This document shows, in pieces, positions 45,763-57,065 of a DNA stretch of 64,000 nt. The notes beneath the pieces were generated by a model. It made no database searches. It saw nothing but the letters and a program-made list of their open reading frames with translations, and was not told the DNA's origin. Every line of letters starts with the position of its first letter. Position 1 is the first letter of the stretch. Origin of the DNA: Eurosta solidaginis (Eukaryota; Arthropoda; Insecta; Diptera; Tephritidae); the NCBI RefSeq assembly GCF_040869045.1, contig NC_090319.1, positions 14,774,314 through 14,838,313 of the forward strand, read 5' to 3'. The position numbers and the translations under genes were made by a program.

Positions 45763-47389
45763 TTAAAGTTCGTTTGCGGCATCGACGTCCATCCCCTGCT
45801 GATCCGCATCGTCGGATGCCTCCTCTACGATAGTATCGTCGAATTCGGCATCCGACGGGTCGGATTCCAGCAGAAGCTGCTCGTCCATGCCCGTAAAGAA
45901 CTGGCCCGCAAACTCAGATACCGAGAGTGTATCGCTCGCGGCATCCGGAGTGCTGCTTGCCAGTTCGATATCGGCCCCATGTCCACTCAAGGGTTTGCAT
46001 GGGTCCCTGAGATTCGTTGTGGCGGTTGCGGGTTCGCTCGAGGCGGTATCCCCAATCACCAGATCCTCCGGCGCGGTGGCGGGCCCTTCCCCAGTTCCAT
46101 GGGCAGCAGATCCACTCAGGGTGTTTCTGTCTAACCCCTCGCCCTTAGGTACAGGATCACCCTCGTCCGGTGTTTCCTCCTTCGCACCATCCCTTCGAAT
46201 TTTCAACATGGTGGAGTAGAAACCGTAGCTTAACGCTCCACCACATTCGTCAAGCCAAGGGAGAGAAGCCTCGTTTATGATGAAGCCAACATAATGCTGC
46301 TTCGCCCTTGTCTCGCCGACCCGGACTATCCTCCAATCGCTCGAAGGTAGCCCCTTATTCGACTCCGCGATGGTATCCAGGATCTCGCCAGGATCCGCTA
46401 TGCCGTCTCCGACCCAGGCCCAAGCTCTCGGTCTGTTCGGAATTTCTTCCACACCGACCACGTCCAACCCAACCTGGCCTCAGGCCACATCTGTCCTAGC
46501 GAAGCTATGGCGAGTTTGTAGAGCTTGCGTGGGCGTTTGTCGGCGCAGGAAACACGCTTGACCCTACCCTGGTAGCAGCCGGCCCCGGATACTTGGTCAT
46601 GATGTCCTTAAAGACCTTGAGAAGGCCGTTAAGGACATCCTTCCAGTTGTCCGGGATTATGTTCCCATCCGGGTGGCCGCGATTCAAAACCGCCAGCGTA
46701 AAGTTGGCCTTAGCCGCCTCGCTGAAGGTTTTGGTCAGGGCAGGGGGAGTAGAGGTCGAAGGCCGGTGCCTTTTGGAATCGCTCGAGGCATTTCTATTAG
46801 ACCTTTGTCTCTTAAAGGCCGGCATCTTCGGGTCAGAAGTTTGTTTGGTGGCAGAAGAGGAAGGGGGGATGGGGTTGTTGTTGCTGCTCTTCTTGGCAGC
46901 AATAATCTTCCTGGCCCAGACCAGAGAACTTTTTTGCTCTGCCGTCAACTTGTCGCTAGAAGAGTTGCCGAGTTTCTCAACGATTTTGACGGCATTGCAA
47001 ATGTTCCGCTGGTTGCGGAGCGAAATCGGGGTTCGCTTATTTGCCTTGGAACCCTCAAGGGGTTCAGCCGGCTTGCGTGGTTGCTTTGCAGCGGGGAAGG
47101 CAGTACTTTTGTCCGTGGAGGATTTAGTGCTGTTACCAGCCACCTGCTGAGAAAAGGTGCCCCCCCTCTTTGGGGCTAGCTTTTCCGGCTGCCGCGGAAT
47201 CGGGCTTGCCCTCAAGATGTTTAGTCCTTCCGCTAGCTTGCACAGGTGGCCGAGATTTGTTTGTTGCCGTGAAGGCCAGGTCGGCGCCGTCTGTGAGGTT
47301 CCCGACGAATTGAGGACTTTTTTAATGCCTAGTCCAAGGGCGGCATCTTTACCGGTGCAGGGATCCCAGGCCAGGTTTTTGTTGTTCAT
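45763..47389 (-). pseudogene. L1b ORF1
   Basis: ATG at 47389 begins MNNKNLAWDPCTGKDA. The frame is open to about 46590. There a 22-bp loss between two AGCCGG copies (present in L1a at 25700-25730) shifts the frame, and the remaining part reads in another frame from ~46560 to 45763. Domains: basic low-complexity half with KKSSNNNP and KRQRSNRNASSDSKRHR, then the globular part LGQxWPGA-like to LPWLDECGGALSYGFYS, then an acidic tail ending DVDAANEL. About 540 residues when whole, typical of LINE ORF1 length. Confidence 0.83.
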
Positions 47390-47824
47390 CACATCTGGTT
47401 CGTCAGCTGCCTACTAAGGTGAGATCGTTCGGCAGCCTGAAAGTTAAGGGATAGGGGAAACAATGCGGTCGACTGCGGTAGAGCCCCATATCGCAGCAAG
47501 TCGCCCTTACTCCTGGAGGTGGACCGGCATCCGGGAGGCTCCGTAAGAATACAGTCGGATGCCCCTGACTGCAAGCCATCCAATGGGCACGGAATCGCAT
47601 AACACCCTGGATTAGGGGTGGACACCTTTTCAACTGGGCGTGGTCCAATTCCCACCTTGAGGCCACGTTTAAAAATCATTTCCATATGTCTGAGCTATTA
47701 AGGAGCTGGGGCACAAATGGAGATGATTCCTAAACTTAGCTAGCACTACCCTGGAGGGGGAAACTGTTGTGCATATTACCAGCCGGCACCCTCTTGGAGG
47801 GTTTAGCCCAAGGATTTGTGCCAG

Positions 47825-48813
47825 GCACCTTTATGGTGATATCTCGAAAAGGCGTCCACCTATAGAACTAAGGCCCACTCCCTTCTAAAATGCTCATTAA
47901 CACCTTTCATTTGAAACCCATATCGTACAAACAAATTCTAGAGCCGCCCCTGGCCCACCTTTATGGCGATATCCCGAAAAGGCCTCCAGTTATAGAACGA
48001 AAGCTCACTCCCGTTTAAAATACACATTACATTGTTTGATACCCATATCATACAAACAAATCCTAGAGTCACCCCTATAAATAAAAAAATAAATGTAAGG
48101 CGCGGTAACCTCCGAAGAGATCTAAGGCCGAGCTTCTCTTCCAATTTGCGTCGTGCTCCTCCTGATTTTCCCTACAAATTGACCGGACGGGACCTACATG
48201 TTTTATGCCGACTCCGAACGGCATCTGCAAGGCAGATAAGTTTTCACTGAGAGCTTTTCATGGCAGAAATACACCCGGAGCGCTTGCCAAACACTGCCGA
48301 GGGGTGACCCGCTTAGACAAATTTTCTTCTAATTGAAAAACCTTATTTGTAAAATTTTGATGTTGCTTTGCCCGGGGTGCGAACCCAGGGCATACGGTGT
48401 GATAGGCGGAGCACGCTACCATCACACCACGGTGGACGCCAATAATATCGCCAATAATATCGCCAATATCTCGAAAAGGCGTCCACCTATAGAACTAAGG
48501 CCCACTCCCTTTTAAAATATTCTTTAACACCTTTCATTTGAAACCCATATCGTACAAAATAAATTCTAGAGTCACCCCTGGTCAACCTTTATGGCGATAT
48601 CCCCAAATGGCGTCCACCCATAGAAATATGGCCTACTCCCTCTTAAAATACTCTTTAATACCTTCCATTTGTCATTCCACATGTCATAAAAACACATTCC
48701 AGGGTTATCCTAGGTTCATTTTACTACATGGTGATTTTCCCTTATTTTGTCTCCATAGCTCTCAGCTGAGTATGTAATGTTCGGTTACACCCGAATTTAG
48801 CCTTTCTTACTTG
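47825..48813 (-). repeat. 128-bp tandem array right of L1b, with intact Helentron 5' end
   Basis: About four monomers, split by a SINE (48075-48436), followed by the 5' block and the terminus CAAGTAAGAAAGGCTAAATTCGGGTG (read minus; 48813-48788, here in two parts: CAAGTAAGAAAGGC and TAAATTCGGGTG). It corresponds to 26975-27407 but keeps the terminus. H3 starts at the next base. Confidence 0.8.
48075..48436 (-). mobile_element. tRNA-derived SINE
   Basis: On the minus strand the head (48436-48370) is tRNA-like: GTGTGATGGTAGCGTGCTCC as box A region and GGGTTCGCACCCC as box B (48386-48374), the internal RNA polymerase III promoter. The body contains CGGAGTCGGCATAAAACATG, AAAGCTCTCAGTGAAAAC and GCACGACGCAAATTGG, phrases of a SINE I know to be abundant in dipteran genomes. 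The 3' tail is A/T-rich. It depends on LINE enzymes for movement. A target duplication is not clear because the monomer is damaged on both sides. Confidence 0.82.
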
Positions 48814-51800
48814 TTTTTATACTCAGTTGAGCAGAGCTCACAGAGTATATTAAGTTTGATTGGATAACGGTTGGTTGTGCATATATAAAGGAATCGAGAT
48901 AGATATAGACTTCCATATATCAAAATAATCAGGATCGAAAAAAAATTTGATTGAGCCATGTCCGTCCGTCCGTCCGTCCGTCCGTTAACACGATAACTTG
49001 AGTAAATTTTGAGGTAACTTGATGAAATTCGGTACGTAGGTTCCTGAGTACTCATCTCAGATCGCTATTTAAAATGAACGATATCGGACTATAACCACGC
49101 CCACTTTTTCGATATCGAAAATTTCGTAAAACCGAAAAAGTGCGATAATTCATTACCAAAGACAGATAAAGCGACGAAACTTGGTAGATGAGTTGAACTT
49201 ATGACGCAGAACAGAAAATTAGTAAAATTTTGGACAATGGGCGTGGCACCGCCCACTTTTAAAAGAAGGTAATTTATAATTTTTGCAAGCTGTAATTTGT
49301 CAGTCGTTGAAGATATCATGATGAAATTTGGCAGGGACGTTACTCCTATGACTATATGTACGCCTAATAAAAATTAGAAAAATCGGAGAAGGACCACGCC
49401 CACTTTTAAAAAAAATTTTTTTTTAAAGTAAAATTTTAACAAAAAATTTAATATCTTTACAGTATATAAGTAAATTATGTCAACATTCAACTCCAGTAAT
49501 GACATGGTGCAACAAAATACAAAAATAAAAGAAAATTTCAAAATGGGCGTGGCTCCGCCCTTTTTCATTTAATTTGTCTAGGATAATTTTAACGCCATAA
49601 GTCGAACAAAAATTAACCAATCCTTTTGAAATTTGGTAGGGGCATAGATTTTATGATGCTAACTGTTTTCTGTGAAAACGGGCGAAATCGGTTGATGCCA
49701 CGCCCAGTTTTTATACACAGTCGTCCGTCTGTCCTTCCGCATGGCCGTTAACACGATAACTTGAGTAAATTTTGAGGTAACTTGATGAAGTTTGGTATGT
49801 AGGTTCCTGAGCACTCATCTCAGATCACTGTTTAAAATGAACAATATCGGACTATAACCACGCCCACTTTTTCGATATCGAAAATTTCGTGAAACCGAAA
49901 AAGTGCGATAATTCATTACCAAAGACAGATAAAGCGACAAAACTTGGTAGATGAGTTGAATTTATGACGCAGAATAGAAAATTAGTAAAATTTTGGACAA
50001 TGGGCGTGGCACCGCCCACTTTTAAAAGAAGATAATTTAAAAAAAAAATTGGATTGGTTTATTGACACGAAATATAACTTTAGAAAAAACTTTATAAAAT
50101 GGTTGTGACACCTACCATCTTAAGTAGAAGAAAATGAAAAGTTCCGCAGGGCGAAATAAAAAACCCTTAAAATCTTGGCAGGTATTACATATATAAATAA
50201 ATTAGCGGTATCCAACAGATGATGTTCTGTGTCACCCTGGTCCACATTTTGGTCGCGATCTGGAAAACGCCTTCACATATACAACTACCACCACTCCCTT
50301 TTAAAACTCTCATTAATACCTTTAATTTGATACCCATATCGTACAAACACATTCTAGAGTCACCCTGGTCCACCTTTATGGCGATATTTCGAAACGGCGT
50401 CCACCTATAGAACTAAGGCCCACTCCCTTTTAAAATACTCATTAACACCTTTCTTTTGACCCATATTGTACAAACAAATTCTAGGGTCACCCCTGGTCCA
50501 CCTTTATGGCGATATCTCGAAACGGCGTCCACCTATGGAACTAAGGATTACTCCCTTTTAAAATACTCATTAACACCTTTCTTTTGATACCCATATTGTA
50601 CAAACAAATTCTAGGGTCACCGCTGGTCCACCTTTATGGCGGTATCTCGAAACGGCGTCCACCTATGGAACTAAGGATTACTCCCTTTTAAAATACCCAT
50701 TAACACCTTTCATTTGATACCCATATCGTACAAACGCATTCTAGAGTCAACCCTGATCCACCTTTATGGCTATATCCCTAAATGGCGTCCACCTATAGAA
50801 CTATGGCCCACTTCCTCATAAAATACTCTTTAACACCTTTCATTTGATACCCATATCGTACAAACGCATTCTAGAGTCACCCTGGTCCACCTTTATGGAG
50901 ATTTCTCGAAAAGGCGACCACCTATACAACAACCACCACTCCCTTTTAAAACCCTCATTAATACCTTTAATTTGATACCCATATCGTACAAACACATTCT
51001 AGAGTCACCCCTGGTCCACCTTTATGGCGATATCTCGAAAAGGCGACCACCTATACAACTACCACCTCTCCCTTTTAAAACCCTCATTAATACCTTTAAT
51101 TTGATACCCATATCGTACAAACAAATTCTAGGGTCACACCTGGTCCACTTTTATGGCGATATCTCGAAACGGTGTCCACCTCTGGAACTAAGCATCACTC
51201 CCTTTTCAAATACTCATTAACACTTTTCTTTTGATACCCATATTGTACAAACAAATTCTAGGGTCACCCCTGGTCCACCTTTATGGCGATATCTCGAAAC
51301 TGCGTCCACCTATGGAACTAAGGATAACTCCCTTTTAAAATTTTATTAACACATTTCATTTGATACCCATATCGTACAAACGCATTCTAGAGTCACCCCT
51401 GGTCCACCTTTATGGCGATATCTCGAAAAGGCGACCACCTATACAACTACCACCTCTCCCTTTTAAAACCCTCATTAATACCTTTAATTTGATACCCATA
51501 TCGTACAAACAAATTCTAGGGTCACACCTGGTCCACTTTTATGGCGATATCTCGAAACGGTGTCCACCTCTGGAACTAAGCATCACTCCCTTTTCAAATA
51601 CTCATTAACACCTTTCTTTTGATACCCATATTGTACAAACAAATTCTAGGGTCACCCCTGGTCCACCTTTATGGCGATATCACGAAACGGCGTCCACCTA
51701 TGGAACTAATTTTACTCCCTTTTAAAATACTCATTAACATCTTTCGTTTGATACCCATATTTTACAAACGCATTCTAGGGTCACACCTGGTCCACCTTTA

Positions 51801-52540
51801 TGGCGATATCTCGAAACGGCGTCCACCTGTGGAACTAAGCATCACTCCCTTTTAAAATACTCATTAACACCTTTCTTTTGATACCAATATTGTACAAACA
51901 AATTCTAGGGTCACACCTGGTCCACCTTTGTGGCGATATCTCGAAACGGCGTCTACCTGTGGAACTAAGGATTACTCCCTTTTAAAATACTCATTAACAC
52001 CTTTCATTTGATACCCATATCGTACAAACGCATTCTAGAGTCACCCCTGGTCCACCTTTATGGCGATATCTCGAAAAGGCGACCACCTATACAACTACCA
52101 CCACTCCCTTTTAAAACCCTCCTTAATACCTTTAATTTGATACCCATATCGTACAAACAAATTCTAGGGTCACCCCTGGTCCACCTTTATGGCTATATCT
52201 CGAAACGGCGTCCACCTATGGAACTAAGGATTACTCCCTTTTAAAATACTCGTTAACAGCTTTCTTTTGATACCCATATCGTACAAACAAATTCTAGGGT
52301 CACACCTGGTCCACCTTTGTGGCGATATCTCGAAACGGCGTCTACCTGTGGAACTATGGCCCACTCCCTCATAAAATACTCTTTAATGCCTTTCATTTGA
52401 TACACATGTCATACAAACACATTCCAGGGTTTCCCTCGGTTCATTTTCGTACATGGTTATTTTCCCTTATGTTGTCACCATAGCTCTCAACTGAGTATGT
52501 AATGTTCGGTTACACCCGAACTTAACCTTCCTTACTTGTT
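48814..52540 (-). mobile_element. Helentron-like element H3
   Basis: 3.73-kb minus-strand element. 5' end at 52540 (AACAAGTAAGGAAGGTTAAG with hairpin), about 17 central monomers (50225-52450), conserved core, (GTCC)n (48960-48985) and terminal fold (plus: ACTCAGTTGAGCAGAGCTCA at 48821). Part of the core (GTTAACACGATAACTTGAG ... CATCTCAGAT) is present twice (48984-49070 and 49746-49830). It abuts the 5' end of another Helentron at 48813, making a head-to-tail pair. Confidence 0.8.
50225..52450 (-). repeat. Central tandem repeats of H3
   Basis: About 17 monomers of 128-130 bp. A block at 50972-51220 is repeated nearly perfectly at 51360-51608 (388-bp step, three monomers) and a related block sits at 52008. 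The 129-bp step keeps short frames open over two monomers, without coding meaning. Confidence 0.88.
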
Positions 52541-52856
52541 TTTAAACTGTTATCGACAACTGTTATTTCTGGGTCGGACAGGATATACATGAAAATTTTA
52601 TAATCAAGTGAAAATTTTTTTTAGTAGGTCATGAAAAAACTTTCAAAATTAAAGTCGAAACATAGTTAAAATAAATGAAATTCCGCAGGCTCGAAAGTTA
52701 TTTTTTTTTTGGTAGGCGAAGTGGAACTTTTTTTCCTGAGCCCAAATCCTATCGAAAAAACGACAGCGCGATATCGGTTAACTTTCCTCCATACAAGTCA
52801 ACCCCACCCAATATATAAACTTATATATCTATTATACTAAATATAGTATATATATA

Positions 52857-54359
52857 TTATACTGTGTTTTCAGCTGAGCAGAGCTTACAGAGTATATAAA
52901 TTTTGTTCGCATAATGTTACCCCGTAACTGCACTAATCGAGATAGATATAGATTTCAATATATCAAAATGATCTGGGCGAAAAAAGAAATTCATTTAGCC
53001 ATGCCCGTCCGCCCGTCTCCACCGTGGGACGGTGATTTGATCAATCTAGTTGGCCAAAAGTCGATTTTTCAAAATATTCCAATTTTTTTAAATATACTCC
53101 CTGGCGTTCCTAGTTGTCCACTGAATAGTATACATATCCCAAAACCCATCTGCAACGTCAACGGATCTAACCGCGCACATCTAAAGTTGTATAAAAATTG
53201 TGTGCAGTTCGATGTAATTTTTGATTAAAAAGCTATTTAGCCTTCTAATCTAAATACTTGTACCATTGTTTAGCCTTAATCAAATCTAGTTACAATTTGT
53301 TTTAGGATAGGTAAATGTGTTTTTAATTCATATGTTAGATTTTTTATATCGCATGTTTTATTCTATTTATAATACTATTACTTGTCAATATTAAATTTTT
53401 TAAAAACCTTGCAAACAAAAAGTTATATCTTTTTTTCATGACATATTATGTCAGTAATTTTTCGGCAATACATGAGCTTGTGATTGTTTAATAGTTTAAT
53501 AACAAAAACGGCTGCGCATAACCGCGATTTTTTGAGTAGTGATCAATTTTGTAAGAGACTGATTCCCTTATTGGCGAAAGGTGGCAGCCTTGTGAAAATA
53601 GCCTCAGTGGCAACACCTAGGTGAAAAGTCTCAGAATGTAATACTATGTGGATGTAGTGGATATATAGATAAATATAAAAAAGAAGGTGAGGTGGCAACC
53701 CTAAGTGGAAACCCTTCTAAAAAATCACAATGGAAATGCGGAGTAAAATACTTTTCGTTTGATATCCATATTGACATACTTCATGTAATATCAAAAAATG
53801 GCTACGGGTCTATCCGAAACCGGGGGCCCGATCCATAGTAATTCTGCGCGGAACACCATTAATTTACTGTCAAATATTTCCTTTCATAACAATGAAGTTA
53901 GACAATCACTTCTTGAACAGAAATAACTGCTGTTTTAATTTTGGCCAGCTAGATTGTTCAAATTCCCCACCGTGCGTCCGTCCATCTGCCCGTAAACACG
54001 ATAACTTGAGTAAATTTTGAGGCATCTTAATGGAATGTGGTACGCAAGTTCCTGGGCACTCATCTCAGATCGCTATTTGAAATGAACGAAATCGGAACAT
54101 AACCACGTCCACTTTTTCAAAATCGAAAATTTCGAAAAACCGAAAAAGTGCGATAATTCATTACCAAAGGTGGATAAACTTATGAAACTTGGTAGGTGGG
54201 TTGGCCTTATGACGCATATTAGAAAATTAGTAAAATTTTGGACAATGGGCATGGCACGGCCCACTTTTAAAGGAAGGTAATTTAAAAGCTTTGCTAGCTT
54301 TAATTTGGCAGCTGAGTATGTTATGTTCGGTTACACCCGAACTTAGCCTTCCTTACTTG
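52857..54359 (-). mobile_element. HelA copy in unit C
   Basis: 1.5-kb version with the same 5' hairpin (54335-54325 region) and 3' fold (52862-52895). It lacks ~48 bp near 53655 that B has. Confidence 0.68.
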
Positions 54360-54878
54360 CTCAGTAGCGGTTTATGCGATTTTTACTGAACTCTGGATAA
54401 ACTAAGCGTTACCTCATCCTTCGACAAAACCCACCTCATAAAGTTATTTTTCCCTCTGTGGGACCCTACATTCTCTTGCAAACACATCAAAAAGTTAAAG
54501 TCTCATTAACCCTTTGAACAAGTCATTGATTATGTCATCCCACTTAAGTTCGAGCAGTGTTGTTACTCAAAAGTTATTTCACTGCTCTGGTTATGTGACG
54601 GTATACGATAGAACATATTAGAAGTTTGGAAACACACGAAACTAATTAAGTGTACTTTTTGTTCTTTTCATAAAAATATTTACAAAGCTAATATAATAAG
54701 AAATTTCTATAGAAATGTCATTTTAAAAACGTGTATAAATAATATGTATTTTAAGGGCATTGAAATTTTAATTAGGCACTTCTAGCCAAAAATTGACTTA
54801 AAGTTAAACAGGTTGAGTCAATATTCAATACTAGAGGTTTATTCTCCAATGAGACAGAGCTTTGATACACGCAAATTT
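54360..54878. other. Unit C spacer and left ~250-bp sequence
   Basis: Same order as 17523-18060 and 29206-29732. No gene or other element is seen. Confidence 0.6.
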
Positions 54879-55068
54879 AACAAGTAAGAACGGGACTGTC
54901 TTCGACTGTACCGAAGACTTCATACCTTTCATGAATGGAGCTGAACAATAATTTTATTCGTAATAACCAAATAATCGGCTGTATAAAGTACGAAATATAT
55001 AGTGAACAGATGTACATACCTAAGCGCTTTTTAAGATAAATATAAAATTAAAAAAATAAAATAAAAGA

Positions 55069-55431
55069 GTTTTAAGCACTTCCTTTATATAACTGCACAC
55101 AGATCAGCGAAAAGTGTCTCCCTATATAAAGACATATTCTTGCTAAACTTTGATTTTTAAATTTTGACATAGAAATTGCAAATGTGTTTATAAGAAGTAA
55201 AAATATAAAAGTGGAGCGCACATTACTTGGATTGGAAAGTTGGTAGGAAGGGAGATATTATTAGTCAATCAATTGCGTTCCAATTTTATATTTTTACTTC
55301 TCATAACTATTTGTGCAATCTCTATGTCAAAATTTAAAAATCAAAGTTTAGCAAGAATATTTCTTTATATAAGGAGACATTATTCGCTGATTCTTGCCCA
55401 TTTATGCATTTATTAAAGGAGGTGCTTAAAA
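55069..55431. repeat. Long inverted repeat inside HelB (unit C)
   Basis: Arms of about 150 nt (TTTTAAGCACTTCCTTTATA ... ATAAAAGTGGAGCGCA and its complement TTGCGTTCCAATTTTATA ... GGTGCTTAAAA) around a ~55-nt spacer. In unit B the same structure (29929-30147 plus 32591-32700) is broken by H2. Confidence 0.75.
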
Positions 55432-56526
55432 ATATTTCATTTTATTTTTATTTTCTCTTTTTCTTACATTTTCTCGGCGTCTTATCCTATCTGTGAAGCT
55501 TTACAGTTGTAGCTCAATGAGAACTTACATAAAAATCAAATCCCAAAATTCCCTCCGTCTCGTACGATTTTTCTAAATATCTCATCCCGTGCGCCCCAAG
55601 CGAATCTTTTTTATCGTGTCATCGGCTGTCATCGACCTCTGAATTAAGTTTGAAATTTCAAGTCTCTAGCTCATCGTGAAGTTACTTAAAAGCTGGTTTG
55701 AGAATTTTCAAATTCTTATCTAATTATTTCGATCCGTGCGCCACCTAACGGATTTTTTTTCTTTTTGTTGCGTTGTCACGGTGTTCTAAGCTATGTGTAA
55801 AGTTTCACGTTTGTAGCTCAATGAGAAATTACTTAAAAATCAATTGCAAAATTTGTTTGAAAAGCGGACAAACATTCAACCGCCTAATATAAAGTAAGTA
55901 AAATAGGTTGGTACTTCGTGTGAGGATATAAAGTTTCACGTTTTTTGTGGTCTGAATGTAAAAACTCTGACCGCGAATTACTTATTTCAATAATATATGA
56001 CGTAAGCGTAAGCATTTGGTGAAATTTGAAGCTTCTAGATGTTAAAATGGGGCAGAAATTGCGAAAAGTTTCTTATTTGAACAATCGGTTGTATGAGATA
56101 TATACTACATATATCACCGATCTCTATGACTTCTTCAGACAACAATATATGCTATATATAAGCATTTGGTGAAATTTGAAGGTTCAATCTGATAAATTGA
56201 GGAAAAAATGAAAGAAATCGTCTTTTTATGCAAAATCGGTTATATTTCCCCCCAGATATGCTATAGGTGTCCGACCCGGCCGGTTCCGACAAATGCCTAA
56301 TAGGATACCTAAATATACCCGCTCACCAAATTTTATCAAGATATCTCAAAAATTGAGGGAATAGTTTGCATACAAACAGACAGACGGACAGACGGACATG
56401 GCTAAATCAAATCAGCTCTTCATCCTGATAATTTCGGAATACTTAATGGTGGGTCTATCTATTTTCCGTTATGGACTTACAATTTTGAGATTCGTGACGA
56501 AGTTAATATACTATTTCATTTTCATG

Positions 56527-56793
56527 CAGAGCTTGCGATTTCTCGAACGAGTTTCGCGTTCTAAACACACATTTCGGTGTTTTTAGTTGTGGTTTTGTGG
56601 AAATTTTCGCTTGTGCTCCAGAAGAAATCATAAGCTCTATATAAAACAGCCGATGAATCGATTAAATTGAATGTCGAGAAGCTCGCAAGTTTTACGAGTA
56701 CTTCGAGACACGAGAATCTCGCGAGAAGACGAGTTCTCGATTTCTCGGGTCTCGAAAATCTCGCTTGAATTCGAGAAGAAAGCGCAAGCTCTG
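56527..56793. mobile_element. hAT-like element in HelB (unit C), short and internally inverted
   Basis: 267 bp with perfect 11-bp ends CAGAGCTTGCG / CGCAAGCTCTG; flanks TTTTCATG (56519-56526) and GTTTCATG (56794-56801). The inner part around 56600-56690 is the reverse complement of the corresponding segment in A (19795-19900) and B. Confidence 0.72.
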
Positions 56794-56825
56794 GTTTCAT
56801 GAAAGGTATAAAAATCTGGACGGGT

Positions 56826-57065
56826 TGCTGAAATAAGTGAAACTAATTAAGTGCACGCTTTGTTTTTTTGCATAAAAAAAATAAATTTCTATAGAAATGT
56901 CATTTTAAAAACGTGTATAAATATTTTGTATTTTGCATCATTAAGGACATTGAAATTTTAATTAGGCACTTCTAAACAAAACTTTACTCAAGGTTAAATG
57001 GGTTGAGTCATGATTCAATTACTAAAGGTTTGTTCTCCGATGAGGATAGAGCAAATTTAAAAATC
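56826..57065 (+). repeat. ~250-bp sequence, right copy in unit C, running into the empty HelB site
   Basis: It ends GATAGAGCAAATTTAAAAATC-TGGACGGG. The junction GCAAATTT/AAAAATCTGG is exactly the sequence split by HelB in its left copy, so the right copy keeps an unoccupied HelB target. Confidence 0.7.

Larger units (their letters stand above)
34952..47824 (-). mobile_element. LINE L1b, interrupted by LINE L2
   Basis: Same family and same insertion point as L1a; about 5.7 kb without L2. Left flank CCACCTTTA (34943-34951), right flank GCACCTTTA (47825-47833). 3' tail AACCTAACCTAACC (minus) at the left end. L2 (36593-43745) is inserted in ORF2 with a 12-bp duplication TTCACTGCTGAT. L1b keeps several regions lost from L1a (ORF1 start, ~65 bp in ORF2, ORF1/ORF2 junction), so the two are independent decays of one ancestor. 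Confidence 0.9.
54879..56811 (+). mobile_element. HelB copy in unit C
   Basis: Starts AACAAGTAAGAACGGGACTG, hairpin partly decayed (GTCTTCGACTGTACCGAAGA), ends CATGAAAGGTATAAA at ~56811. It contains the inverted repeat (55069-55431) uninterrupted, three ~150-bp tandem units (55480-55890), and the small hAT-like element (56527-56793). Confidence 0.72.
52605..57065. repeat. Composite repeat unit C
   Basis: Third copy, without large insertions: lead (52605-52856), HelA (52857-54359), spacer, left ~250-bp sequence (54635-54878), HelB (54879-56811), right ~250-bp sequence (56826-57065). It is not followed by the 128-bp array; after 57065 the sequence is unique. Compared with B it has a ~48-bp loss at 53655 and a shorter, rearranged hAT-like element. 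The ~65 bp before it (52541-52604) are missing between A's array and unit B. Confidence 0.85.

Noticed and set aside
48370..48436. tRNA gene
   Set aside because: Box A and box B are present but the cloverleaf is incomplete and the sequence continues into a SINE body.
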